From: Phytoseiulus persimilis
Lineage: Eukaryota > Arthropoda > Arachnida > Mesostigmata > Phytoseiidae
Direction of reading: 5' to 3'
NCBI GenBank assembly: GCA_037576195.1
Contig: JAQZDE010000010.1
Coordinates: forward strand, 86,001 to 150,000
Length of the DNA: 64,000 bases
Made by a program: the position numbers and the translations under genes. How positions within the stretch are numbered: position 1 is the first letter of the stretch; the number at the start of each line of letters is the position of its first letter. Of the stretch, positions 1 through 11,937 are shown piece by piece. The notes below the pieces were generated by a model. It had not been told where the DNA came from, made no database searches, and saw nothing but the letters and a program-made list of their open reading frames with translations.

Positions 1-741
1 ATGTCTCGGAGTCTGTTCGACTAGCGAACGGAATGAAGTTGCCCGCTACGATCACTCCCGATAAGATCCATTCACTCTTTCTTTCAGGCACGTCCTTTCT
101 GCAGCCAGTGAGAACGCAATCTCTCACGATCGCGGGGAGATTCGAATCCGATACTGAAAACATAAGACTTCGGTAGATTCCTGTCGTCTGCTCATGTGGT
201 TCGGACCGCAGAAGCGCTTCGATATTTGAACCGCCGCTGAAGTTCCTCAGAAAGCAATCCAACGTTCCCATCTTCGACTCCTCATCTAATCCACCTCCAT
301 AAGCATTAGGTGAGGTTCGATCATTTCAACTTGGATACTCTATGAGCGGCGAGAGCGAGATCCGGGCCATAGGCGTTCATATTCAGTGGCGGGAAATTCT
401 TGAGATCATTGACGCAGAGGGGACGGTGATCTCCATACTCGATATTGGACAATGAAAAAAATGATGCTTGTCATCGATTTGTACTCAATGCATCAGAGAG
501 TCGGCGGGATTTCCCATAACAGCCTCGTTATCTCCGGCCAATAATCTGCGAAAAGGCCTCGAATGAATCACGGTCTCGGAACGAGTGAAGACAGAGGAAT
601 GACAAGGTCATGCGGACGCTTCACGCGCATTGCAGGCTCATTCCCAGGCTGCATTTGCGGTCATCTCTATCATGGCCCCCATAACACTCTTTTGAGCAAC
701 ACACTGCAACGACTTGAGTTCATTTCCAGAGTCCACATCAG
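1..741. other. 5' flank of the BTB-BACK-TLDc gene
   Basis: No open frame with recognisable content lies here. The stretch probably holds the promoter and 5' UTR of the gene starting at 742. An in-frame-independent small ORF at 563-745 overlaps the start codon by four bases and could be an upstream ORF, but there is nothing to show it is translated. Confidence 0.4.
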
Positions 742-2706
742 ATGACAAGTCGCCCAAAAATGACTCCTCCTCGCGGACCGATGCCCCCCCCTCAATCAAT
801 TGCTGAACACCTGCAGGGAATCCTGCAACTTATTGAGGACTTCCACCGTCTCTCACAAGAGGAAGAATTCGCTGATGTAGAATTTGTTGTCGGCAAGGAA
901 GGCACGAAAGTTCTCGCCCACAGTCTGATCTTGCGGAACCGGTGTGTATTCCCATGCCTTCTTATGAATGAACCACATCCGAAAAAGTTCTCGGAGGAGC
1001 ATCGGGAGTGGTTTCTCGAGAACGATGAGATCGAGGGAGGAAGTGTTCTTCATGCCACGACCAACGTCTGAGAAACAACTCGACCTCGTCGGTTCCTTAG
1101 CTCTGTCTTCGAGCATTCCTCACGACCCCTACGGGAAAATCATGCATTTTCAGATTGAATATTTTGAAACGACGGGCTCCAAGCGGATGGGGCCAGGAGA
1201 ACGTTCGTATTCCATTTGTCAGTCTTTCGATGGAAGAGGTTCACTGATTATTGTCCCTCCGAGAATGAGATTTGAGTAGCCTTATCTTAAATGGCTCCTC
1301 CGGTCTGGCAGAAGGCTCATCCATCACACTTTCTTCCCTCAGATACTTAATGTCTCTGATATGATCCCATTTCTCCGAGTCTCAGAAATGCTCTGAAGTC
1401 CCTTCGTTCAACCCGCAGGTGTGTAAACTTCAACAAACTCAAACAGAGCTACGGATCGCAAACATCAACCTCACCCAGAATGACTATTCTAGTCATGCCG
1501 GATGTCAAAGTGGACGAGTTTCGATCAGTCATTCAATATGTCTACACAGGGAAAATCCATCTGCACCCAGCCATCGTATTCGAAGTTTTGTCTTTGGCTC
1601 ACGAGTTCGGAATCTCTGAGCTAAAACTAGCTTGCGAGGATCATATAATGTCTGCGATGACGAATGAAAACGCTTGCGTATTCCTCAAGTCGGCACTCCA
1701 AGTCGGGGCTCAATCTGAAATATTCCAGGAGGAGAACGCTGTTTTCGTTGATAAGTGTACGACGTTCATTTGTGAGAACGCAGCCGAGTGTTTGAAAACG
1801 CCTGCCTTCCTACAGCTCACGAAAGAGGCAGTCATCCACCTGGTGTCGTCGGACTACCTCTGTATGAAGGAAGATGATGTGTGGAGAGCCGTGATCAACT
1901 GGGCGAAGCATCGAGCTGGAGTAACCTCCAGCGCTGACCAGTGGACTGAAGAGGAGCGACAGTTGGTCGGTCAGTTCCTGAAAGGCGTCATCGATCACGT
2001 TCGTATCTTGCTCATCAACTCGCAAGTGTACGCCGATGAAGTCGAGCCGACGCGTCTCGTTTCCATGGAACTCAGCCTGGAAAGATATAGGAATGCAGCT
2101 TTGCAGAAGAACATACAAGCGGAGGCTCGATACTTGAAGCCTCGGGCATCCGAAAGACTCTTCCAGGGATCTCTCCTACTTTCTGGACCTAATTTACCGC
2201 TGCAGCAGCAGCTGAACGAATGGTTCGGGACTGAGAACCAAGTATGGCGTCTTCTACACCGCGCTTCCAATCACGGTCATAAAGCTCAGGCTTTCCATGG
2301 AGACTGCGACGATATCGCTCCGCTCTTCGTCGTGGTGCTGGGACCTTCGGGTCAGCTGTGTGGCGGCTTCACTGATGTCCCGTTCGCGCGTACAAACGGT
2401 CGGAAAAGCAAATACTCAGCTAGTGAGGAAGCTTTCTTATTTTCCTTGGTGAACGCGGCAAACCTTCCACCGACTCGATTCGATATTCAGAGGAAGACGT
2501 TTGCCATCCTTTCTCACGCCAACTTCGGACCCATTTTCGGAGCAGGTGCCGATTTGTCTATCGCCGATATGTGTAATAGTAATATGGAGAGTTACTCGAA
2601 CCTTCCGCACACATACGGAGGTGACGGTGCTTGTTGTACGTTGCTCATGGGGGATTATAATTTCACAGTAATAGACTACGAGGTTTTCACCCTGGCTCAA
2701 TTTTAA
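742..2706 (+). CDS. BTB-BACK-TLDc domain protein
   Basis: Two exons, 742-1042 and 1493-2706, give 504 aa. The intron 1043-1492 has GT...AG ends and is phase 1; joining creates an Ile codon and restores the end of the BTB fold (EIEGG-I-MPDVKVDEF). BTB/POZ domain about residues 36-125 (EFADVEFVVG, AHSLILRNR, IQYVYTGKI); BACK about 140-265 (ENACVFLKSALQVGA, DDVWRAVINWAKHR); TLDc about 320-504 (RLFQGSLLL, WFGTENQVWRLLHRAS, GGFTD, EEAFLFSLVN, GPIFGAGADLSIAD, GDYNFTVIDYEVF). BTB-BACK proteins usually dimerise and present substrates to Cullin-3 ubiquitin ligases; TLDc domains of OXR1, NCOA7 and TBC1D24 bind or regulate the V-ATPase and are linked to oxidative-stress protection. A Cul3 adaptor acting on a TLDc partner is inference. 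The start at 742 is the first Met of the frame; there is no signal peptide or membrane segment. Confidence 0.9.
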
Positions 2707-4102
2707 AATAGTCAACCAGCCGACAATTACCTCGATAGTTATGGACTGAAGCCGATTCGCGCCACGCACCGACGATGGTTTCCTCGAAAAAATTAACATA
2801 CGGGAAACGCCAACTCCCTGGTACGCCCTGTAGCAGTCGGACGGCACCTCGTCGGGTTCGCGGCTGCTCCGAATAATTATCTATGTCTCAGTTCCTGAGA
2901 AACCCTCTTCGAAGTTGTTAACTTCCCGACAAAATCCATCGGGGGCAGATAGATGCTCGTTTTCAGTGCCAGAGTTAGAAATATTTGTACATATGATGAA
3001 ATCAGGTAGCAGAATCGAATGCCTTGAGGGGGCTAACTCCGAACAGCCGACCATCGCACCATACAGCTGCCGTCACGCTAGTTGACACGTTGGCGGCAGC
3101 AGCCAGACTGACGACCGACCTCGACTGGGCGAAGATAGTGAGAAAGAAGAACGAGTTGATATGCCTTGACTCCGATCATTCAGTTGGCAACAGCTGAGAT
3201 TGCATCGTGCCGAATCGTGCATGATCAACTCTCCCCCAACTTTGCGTGCTCCGTATGCTGTGTGTCTTTGGTGTTCTCCGGCTGCTGCCTCGGTTCGACG
3301 GGGGCAGCGTTTCTCAAAGTTTGAGTTCCGCCCAGGGCGGCGCCTTGCCTAAGACTGCTGTGAATGTGGCGAACACAAGCTAATAGGATCTGGAGTTGGC
3401 GAAGAGAATGTAAGGATTAGGATCGAGAAGAGATGACAACGGGGCTGAACATTAACTTAATTTCATCTCATTGTTCACCACGGATTCCTCACAGTTGTAA
3501 GAATTGTGTATAAATAATCGTTCACCCATTAACAATGTCACGCGATAACGTTGATCTTGCCCCATTTGGTCTGAACACGCACTCATCACATTCATGTTAA
3601 AAAATGGTACGTGTTGTACATCAACCGAATGTCGTTGTCAGAGGACAAGTTTACAATACGTGCAGAGCTACGCATCCACTGTACTCTCTGCTTCTCTGTG
3701 TTTGATATACTATTATTTTTGGCCGTTCGCGTCCGAGATCTCCTCTCATTCAGGACATCCAACGGAATAAATCCAGGGAATCCAGGGAATAAATAAACAT
3801 TCTATGTTCACGGCTTTCGACGATGCTCACGTTTCATCATTTGCCAGAGCTGTCCCGATTTCTAGAATCGATATGATAACACGTCTTCGTTCCTGGTGAA
3901 CAATACTGGCGAGTTCCTGGTATGCTGCTCAGTAAACAACATTCTTGCATTCGGAAATTTTCCTCCAGGTCGGAAGCCAAACTTAAAATGGAGAAGCGTC
4001 ACGCGACAGCACGCGCTCCACGGCGGGACACCCGGCGGATTCGATGCATGACTTTCTCACTTTTCGTGCGAGGACGAGCGCTGCTATGACCACGCTGACT
4101 TC
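2707..4102. other. 3' UTR / intergenic between convergent genes
   Basis: This space separates the plus-strand BTB-BACK-TLDc gene from the 3' end of the minus-strand SMSr gene. I see no coding exon. A short duplicated string (atccaggga, twice) sits at about 3771-3789 beside a cluster of AATAAA hexamers. Confidence 0.5.
3766..3797 (+). terminator. AATAAA cluster, candidate polyadenylation signal
   Basis: AATAAA occurs on the plus strand at 3766-3771, 3788-3793 and 3792-3797, about 1.06 kb beyond the stop codon of the BTB-BACK-TLDc gene. It is the nearest clear hexamer cluster I noticed downstream of that gene. Assignment to it is inference, and no transcript data are available. Confidence 0.35.
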
Positions 4103-6061
4103 TCATTCCCGTTTTTTCCTCTTTATTCTTTCCACGATCGACTCGGCGAGAGGGCCACTTTTTGTCGCCACCCGGCCGTACATCCGACTGCTTTTCACTT
4201 TGAAGTACCTGAAGCGAGGAAGATACGAGATTATGAATGAACAATTGAACACCAGGACTGGCTCCCCGAAAGGAGCCCCTAGTGGTGAGATGCGGCGAGA
4301 CTCACCTCATTATAGATCGAGGCGTCACGAACTCGTTGGGCACGATGCCATCGACTCCGCTCTCGAAGAAGTAGAAAAGAGGGAACCAGATTCGGGTACG
4401 CTTCGAATCCATTTGCATGAGGGCACGATTGTTGGCGAGCGTGTGATAGTATAGGAATAGACGAGTCGAGATGTAGAAGGCGACAAAAACGTCGATCGAG
4501 TAATGCTCGTGGGCCGCCAAAATAAAGAAGATTCCGAACAGATTGACTACCCATGAGAATGTGTGCAAGTAGTAATAGCTTCTGGGAGAATACTCAGTGA
4601 TAAAGAAATTGAGCAATGTGAGAACTGTCGTGTGACCAGAGAACATATAGTCACCGCAAGTCCTGACACCTTGTATCAACATGCCACCTCCCTGGAATTG
4701 AAAAGAAAAACGTTTCAAAAACTCGTCGCCGAATTGTGCGATTCGCTGGTCATGTAAAACACGCCGTTCTCAAGCAAGACGAATCCTTGCCGCTAGAAAC
4801 GGAGGATCCACCGACCTGCCATATTTGGAATGCTTGCGCTAATTTCTGCCAAAGATCGCCCGGTGTTCTCGCTCTGCACTCGAGATGCTTCCCTGGCACC
4901 GACAGCGATGTGATCAGCATGGTGACACATCTGCAAGGAAGTTTTTGGATGAGATCGAAGCCGATCGTGGTGATGCAATGATGCCTGCTTCAGAAACGGC
5001 TGCCTCTCTGAACTAACCTCAACAGGAAGACTGATCCGAAAAGCGAGAATTGGCGTCTCAAGAGAATAAATCGATGCCTGTGGAAGATGAGGATCCCCAA
5101 CCAGATCACGAAGAGAACCACGCCAGCGAGTTCGCACATGGCGAACGCCCACGGAATGTGAGGTACATTATCCAAGAAGATGTCCGGCAGCGGTGGATAC
5201 GTCTCCATCGAAGGCACTCGATCGTGTACGACAACCATAACGAATGAAGTGACCGCAGTTACGGCGAAGAAGTAGGCCATGGCCACCACCGTCTTCCAAA
5301 TCTCCGGCTTGAACCTTGAAGTTATGCGTACAATGAAAGTAGACGACTCGAGTTGACAGGACATCAAGGGTTTGCCGGAAATGAGGAGGACTGCTTCGCT
5401 CTTTGTGGCTTGCCTCTTTCTCTTCGTTCCGTCCAGCGTCGTTGTCTCATCGTCATTCTCGAATGAAAATATGGAAGTTGTATCACTGCGAGCTTCCTCC
5501 TCGAGATTTTCATCCGTATCGTTCGATTCATCCGAGATGATTCTCTCGAATCGTTTCGGACGCTCTTGCCGGGAAGAGCACAGAGAACGCCTGGTGGGAA
5601 AATACGGTGGCTGTTAAAAAGCTTCTGGAGGAAATCTATCTCATCGGCTGACAATCGCATTCTTCCGATTCAACCCATATTCAGGCTTCTTGAGAGTCTT
5701 TGTTGCCCCGGTTGGCGCGGCTACTCAGTTCTGGATCTGACTCGAAGCGGAGAACTTCGGTGGCATTGGGCGAAAGGAAACAGGAAGGCCGCGTCTGTGT
5801 TCTGGAGAATCGTCCGATCTGACACCAACAGACATTTCCGACAAACCTCTGAACGACGCCGGCTGAGTGATGACCGTAAATAGCCTTGAGTTCTTTGATT
5901 TGACTGGAAAGCACTTTGATATCACCGAGGCACGGCAATCCCATGGGCGGATCTCGTAAATCCTGCTCTTCAAGTTGTAGAAGGGCTTTACCCGTAATCT
6001 TATGCCGCTCAAATGTATCCTTCAGCCCTTCGTATCCCGCTGTTTCCAGCCATTGTCCCAC
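4103..6061 (-). CDS. SAMD8: sphingomyelin synthase-related protein (SAMD8/SMSr type), 5' end incomplete
   Basis: Exons on the minus strand in transcript order: 5847-6061, 5018-5590, 4816-4930, 4306-4691, 4103-4208. All joins keep phase. The first carries a SAM domain ([34 protein letters not shown]). Exon 2 has an acidic linker, then the first membrane helices ([19 protein letters not shown]). Exons 3-4 hold the PAP2-like lipid phosphotransferase core with the catalytic His-His-Asp set: GDYMFSGHT and AAHEHYSID, plus the family signature [12 protein letters not shown]. SMSr proteins make ceramide phosphoethanolamine from ceramide in the ER and act as ceramide sensors; the SAM domain drives oligomerisation and ER retention. 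The C-terminus reads KKRE. The coding frame enters exon 5847-6061 in phase 0, so an upstream exon with the start codon is missing; none could be chosen within 6062-6700. The 5' neighbour is unassigned sequence. Confidence 0.93.
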
Positions 6062-9000
6062 CTGGAATTGAGGAAAAATTCCAATCATGCTTCCTCCAGA
6101 ATCAAGTTTCTTGATTCCTCGGCTCTCGCGGCTTAGATCAAGAGCTGGCATAACTGAAGGATCTATGGTATTTTTACGGAACAAGTGTCTGTGGGACGAA
6201 ATCTGATCCGATGTTCGTTCCTGGACGAACTTCTCTCTCGATGACTCTCATCATTATCATCACGATAGCTGAGTTGGAAGCTCCAGCTTGAATGATTGAC
6301 TCGGAGCGGACGCTGTTGCGTCTGGTGTCAGCGGTGCATGACTGGGAAAGCTGTCACCGGCGTTCCTTCGGTTTCGGAGAGATCCATTAACTTGGAGCAC
6401 GTCCAGGTCGAGATGAATGATACTAGTCCGCCGCTTGGATAGGGTGGTTTGTGCTCTCCATGTACGGGATCGGGGGAGATTCCACTGACAGAGCCCTTTG
6501 TTTCCGACCGCAACAGAAGCGCCACATGCTTGGCGCCGGACTCGCTGGTGAATCGAACTTATTACTTTCATCCAGCAGGATACCTCGTTCCCTGGGATGG
6601 GACTTGCAGTTCTTTCACGTTTGGACCATCGGAATTCGTATGAGATGCCCTCGTGGCAGCTCTGTTTCCCCATCTGGGAACGCATATTTAGATCGTGTGA
6701 AGTTTCTCAATACGAGCGGAGCGGAGAAACGGGCAGTCATCCCGAACGACCGTTTCAATGGCTGAGGTTCGTGAGCTCCTGCGGAATCAGACGTGGGATT
6801 GGCAACACACGAGAGGCTGGAACGAATGCCCGTGATACACAATCAGGGTGTATCTAGCGAACTCGCGAGCGCTCTCAAGGAATACGTGTTGCGCGCCGGG
6901 AACGGAGCGCACCCCATGGAATTCGAAGACAGTCACGCACTTCTCCTCTCCGTACTCCGGGAAGGAGAGAAAAATACGAATTCAAGCACTTATGACCGGC
7001 TCCGGGATGAGATCGGATCGGGCGTTGGGATATGGAAATCATTCGGAATCCACACCTGGAGCGCAGTTGCTTCGCTCGATAATCTGCACTTGTCATGCTC
7101 AGTGGACTGCGCGATAGGGAACGAACCAACGGAAAACTCATTCATCGGGCTCGCCAGTATGCGGGATAGATATTTTTTTCCAAATATTCCGGAGTTTTAC
7201 CTCTTCGATAGACCAGAACTCCGGCGGGCCGTGTGGGCAGGTGTCGGTTGCCTCCATCTCGTACGTCAAAACTTCGCAAGTTCGCCACGCCTTCACAGAT
7301 GTATCAGATATCAGAACATGGTTCGATAGGACACTGGAAGCGAGCTTTCTGGTCTGTCACGACCGGGTCTGGAAGTAGTCAACTCGAAACTCCAGAATCT
7401 GTCCGAGAAGACGTTCTCCGGCCTCGGCGGCGCCTTCGCGTTTGGCACGGCAGACTGTCGTCTGCGGCGAAAAAGCCCAGATGTGGGACTGGAAATGATC
7501 AAAATCATCATTCCCTTCTCCGATTATTTGTCATGAAATTCGCATGTGCGGAGCGGCTGTGAGGGAGCCGTTCCAGGGGATCGGAGATATCTATACAGAA
7601 TCAGAGTTCCCACGAGATGAAAAATAATATGATAGTGAGGGCACCAGCCTTCCCTAAATATCGGAAGGACGGAAGGTACAGAAACGGCAAAGAGCAGAGG
7701 GAGGAATCTGGATGAAATCACACAACTAGGAGAACGGCGTCCCGATGGGAAGAGTGAGCTCAAACTGTGTTAGAGTCCCACTTCTCGGGAAGATTTCCCT
7801 CTCATTCTCAAAAACGGGACAGGGAGAAGTTTTGACGAGCAACGACAGAGATGATGGTGATCTCTGCTCACGGGAGCAACTTTCCTGCGGCTTTCCTGGT
7901 TTACCCCGCAAACATACCCGCGAATCATGATTTTTCGAGGCCATCTGCTCTTCCGCCTCTCTTCACCGAACTTCGTCCTCCTAGAAAAGCCCTATCTTGG
8001 ATATTTTGCTCCATTGGTGGCACTCAATGAACGAATAAAAATCCGCCTGCATGGGTCTCGATTCTCGCCTAGCGCCGCATGTTAGAATCTAAACGAGACG
8101 ATTGCATCGTGATGAGACGATGAGAAACCAGAGAGAATGACTTTGTTCGAACAGATGAGCACTTCAGATGAAAACCGTTTCCGCTAACACAAAGTCCTTG
8201 TCAGAACAAGTGTCAGCTTCATGACAGCGGGTCGCAGTCCACTGCTCCAAGTAAATGACGATAATGCATATCTCAACTCCATTCGAAAGGCTTCCCTGCG
8301 TCAGTCCTCTCATTAGGGAATAAGACTCTCGAGGATGCAATAACAAGGAGAGAAGGAAAACTGTTCGTGGGAATGAGAGAACGTGGCCTGTGAAACAACC
8401 CGATGATCCATGCAGCTGAATTACCATTCCATGAAACAGGAACGAGCGATGGGGGATCCCGGCCGAAGAGTAATTCTTCCCTCCGACTAGCTCCAAGAAT
8501 GAAGCAGGTCAAATCAAGCGGTGCGGCTTTTCGGAAGAGGAGAAGACTGGGAGAGAATGAATATCAAAGAAGGGAAGGTTCGTTACTGGAGTACTTCAAC
8601 CGTAGAAACACCTAACGGCGGATCCCTGAGCCGACCGCAGATCGAATTCTGAAGGGCAAGGTCAACCCGGCGTTAGAGACGGGAACTCTGTGATCGCAGA
8701 GGCATGAACTTATGATGATTCCGACGAGGGTGTCCGCCCCGCACTCGGAAGGGCTCCAGAACCGGAGACGATCGAGTCCGACGAGGGAACCTGTGTCGGA
8801 AACAGCCCCAAACATGAGCGCAGATTCGCGGAGAGTTCAAGCGCAGATAATCCCACTGACGCTGGTCTCTGGCATGATGGAAAAGACTCTCTATGGGTGT
8901 CTCTCATCGAGATTGGACCCGGTTTCGGAATACGGATCTCCACTAGTCCCAGCGCACACTCGGTGAAGTAATGACGAGTATCGGTCAAGTGCTTGATATC

Positions 9001-11211
9001 CATCACCGATCGCATCGGCATCACAGAGTTCCCCTTCGAACCCCCCTATCCCGTCTGCAGATTGTGTGGATCTCATTTTCTCGTCGCCCAAGATGATCTC
9101 TTCTCCTCTTTGTCAGTCGTTTCTCCCTGGAGTCGTTATGTCCTTCAGAATCGATCCATCACACACTCCCTCGGACAAACGCTCTCGGATCGTAGAGAGC
9201 TCACCCAAGGGGACTCTGATGAATATTGGAACAGCGGGAATCACCGATCAACCTGTGAGTTCCTGAAAGTACGCGGTTCCTCTGGAAATCTTCAGGATAG
9301 TCCACAGCAATGAACTTTGACGTGGCTTCGTCTAAGATGGACCGAAGGATAAAACCGGTAGTGGGCTCCATCTTGGGAGACTCCGCGTAGGATTTTCCTC
9401 GAGAATTCCAGCTTGGTATCTTCCAATCATCATGAACGCAGGAGAATGTGTAATTACTGCAGTCGGTCAACGGCAGCACTCCAAGATGAGCTGGGCATGG
9501 GCTCAGGGAGCAGTCCAGTTCATCCGGAAGAAACTTCCTAGCGAATCTTCATTCCTCATGTTAGCTCAGAACGAGTGAAGGTAATTGTGATGAATTTGAG
9601 CTCCTGTGGACTTATATGATGTTCAAGAAGGCACTGACTAACAATTTTGAGCGTTCGATTATCGAGGAATTCGCTGTGTCGAACTACTCCATCCAACGCT
9701 CAACAGGTGTGGCATGAATCGAAAATCACTCTGCGCCTGAATATATACGTGAAGAGTTTGGCGAGGATCGTCTGATGATTCGAGAGCTTCGCGCGTTCAG
9801 CGAGGACCTCCCCCGCTATTCTAACAAGAAGATACCCAGTGTCTTTCGGATGTCGCTCGTGTTACATTGGCGGGTAATGAAGTCAAAGCGAACATTCCCA
9901 CTGGGCTTCTGATGTTGCGCCATACATCACGGGCTCTGGTCACCTGCTCTCGACTCCGTCGTCCGACCTAGGTTTCGTCGATAACCATCTGGGTATATCC
10001 CCGTTTTCCCCGCAGGAGAAGAATGCTGTCGTGTTTTCAGCGATACCCGAAATGTCTCCCCGAAATGTTTCAGCGAAATGTTCGCGCGAAAAAGTGCGCT
10101 TCACATCCTAGTCCAAGCTGAAACTTGAAACGCTCCAGTCGCTGATTGGACAGCACCACAATTGTTCCTCTTCGGCCCTGGACTCTTCGCTCAAGAGGAA
10201 TGAGGTCTGCTTGTTCTTATCGTCTCGCGGGGTTTGACCCCCAGCTGAAAAGTTGCAGATCTTTGTGACCAATCAGACATCGGGGCGACTGAAGGGCTAA
10301 AAACGTAAAAGAAAAACCTCTTGCTCTCCTAAATTGAGAACTTCCACAGGCGAAAAACGCGATCCTATTCACGATGACCAGCTGTGGGCCCAAACATGAG
10401 TCATTGGAGGCTACAAAACAGCCACAATCTCATCTGAATCCCGGTGTTACTCATCGTGTACCTCGCTTGTAAGCGTTAGCCTGCGTTGGGGGAATCTATC
10501 TTGGCGAAATTCCGAGAAACGCAACGGAGATAATTCGAGACACCTCGATTCTTCTGATACCTAGTGATGGGATCTGTAGCGGAAAAGAACACTCAGAGAC
10601 TCGAAACGAAGTACGGCTCCCCATTTCGAGAGGAACAATGTTATCGCGGGATCATACTGACTCCTGACACAACCGGAATCAAGCAGGTTGAAGTAGGAAC
10701 CATCAGTCTCCTACAGCAGGTGTAGCTTCGCTGGACTTCCGAAAGTTTTTTTTTCCGACTCCATGAGCCCTCCAACGATGGAACGGTCTTCGAGTTGACT
10801 GCGCAGACCACGAAGCTTAGCGCGAACTAAGCTTCTCCCTGGAGCCTCAAGGGTTCTACGCGAAGCGTTAACAAAAATCGTGAACATCTCTCGGCTCATT
10901 CCTCCTCCCAACCAACCAACTGATTGACCAGCTGACGGGCTGTTTCCTCGGCTTATTTATCAACGCCGGTCCAGGATAATGTGTCTCTCGTAAAAACTGA
11001 GCTGGTTCTGAAGGGGCGTCGGGTGGGTCCCCTAGTCCACACCGATCTCCTGAAACGCCGGTTCCTCCTCAGCTGGTTGCTTATGTGGAGAGTTTGAATC
11101 GTTCGGTGCGTTGCCTTGGACGAAATTCCGTGGATCGCTGATGCTAGGCATCACAATCATTGTAAATAGATTTCTGTGGCCTTCGTAGTCGGGTGAGCTT
11201 CCGCAAAGGAC
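6062..11211. other. unassigned region upstream of SMSr and BLOC1S4
   Basis: The first coding exon of the SMSr gene should lie in the left part of this interval. Elsewhere there are short open fragments, mainly on the minus strand (about 6830-6990, 7524-7763, 8890-9091, 9201-9560), some hydrophobic or with paired cysteines, but they are in different frames and no set of phase-matched splice sites could be built. I recognise no family. A short repeat of cgaaatgt is present at about 10047-10083. No transposon ends were found. Confidence 0.4.
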
Positions 11212-11937
11212 ATGGCGGAGAAAACGCCGTTGCAGGCCGCTCGTTTGGCCCACTCTATTAGTGGAGACTTCGCCGAGATGGCTCTGGCTGACTTCTCGGA
11301 GGGAAAATGTGCCCTAGATGAGCGATGTGACTTTCTGCTCACAAAGTTAGACGCGTTCATCCAAATTATCAGCACCGTCGGTGACAATGAGGAGTTTCTG
11401 TCGATGAATCTGCCCAAAGTTGAGGCCGCTCGAGAGAGCATGAAAGAGGTGAGTGCATTCAGTCAAAGCGTTAGTGTTCTCCAACCTATCCACGACTACC
11501 CACCCACCGTGAGCTCAAGTTGAACACAGACAGCCTTCATACATCACAACCACAGGTGTACGCACAAATCGAACAACTGAGCAATCTCGTGTCAGAGGTG
11601 AGATCCAGCGTCGAAGCAATGGAACAGAAAGTCGAGGAGGCAGAAAATCAGTTCACGACATCGTACCAGAAGAAGTTTTTCAAGGTAGGTTCTGTGATGA
11701 GGAGCGCCACAGAGTTAAACTCGGACTATGTAGTTTCGTAGCACATGTCCCTCGCAGCCCGATCACTTTCGAAGTACTGAAAGTGGAACCAAATTACAGG
11801 TTCTTCAAAGCGCTCTTGGCTCTCCAGTAGATACGACGAGCCAGTACAGACGTCAGATACGTTTCGTGCCACCTGAAATCTTCAAAACGAACGAATATTT
11901 CCCAACGGACGCACCACAAAATGTTCGCCCTCCGTGA
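11212..11937 (+). CDS. BLOC1S4: BLOC-1 subunit 4 (cappuccino-like)
   Basis: Three exons, 11212-11448, 11556-11684 and 11800-11937, all phase 0 with GT-AG introns of 107 and 115 bp, encode 167 aa. The protein is small, soluble and helical, with no signal peptide. The order of blocks matches the cappuccino family: a helix beginning CDFLLTKLDAFIQIIS, a short loop (LPKVEAARESMKE), then the second coiled-coil segment across exon 2 (VYAQIEQLSNLVSEVRSS, MEQKVEEAENQF). The family member is a core subunit of BLOC-1, the cytosolic octamer that sorts cargo from endosomes to lysosome-related organelles. The tail in exon 3 is divergent. The start is the first Met after an in-frame region without acceptor. 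Identification rests on short helical motifs, so another small coiled-coil trafficking subunit is possible. Confidence 0.78.

Noticed and set aside
9201-9560. Cysteine-containing minus frame considered as a CUB or receptor ectodomain
   Set aside because: The cysteine spacing and the hydrophobic pattern of a CUB domain are absent, and adjacent frames do not join in phase.
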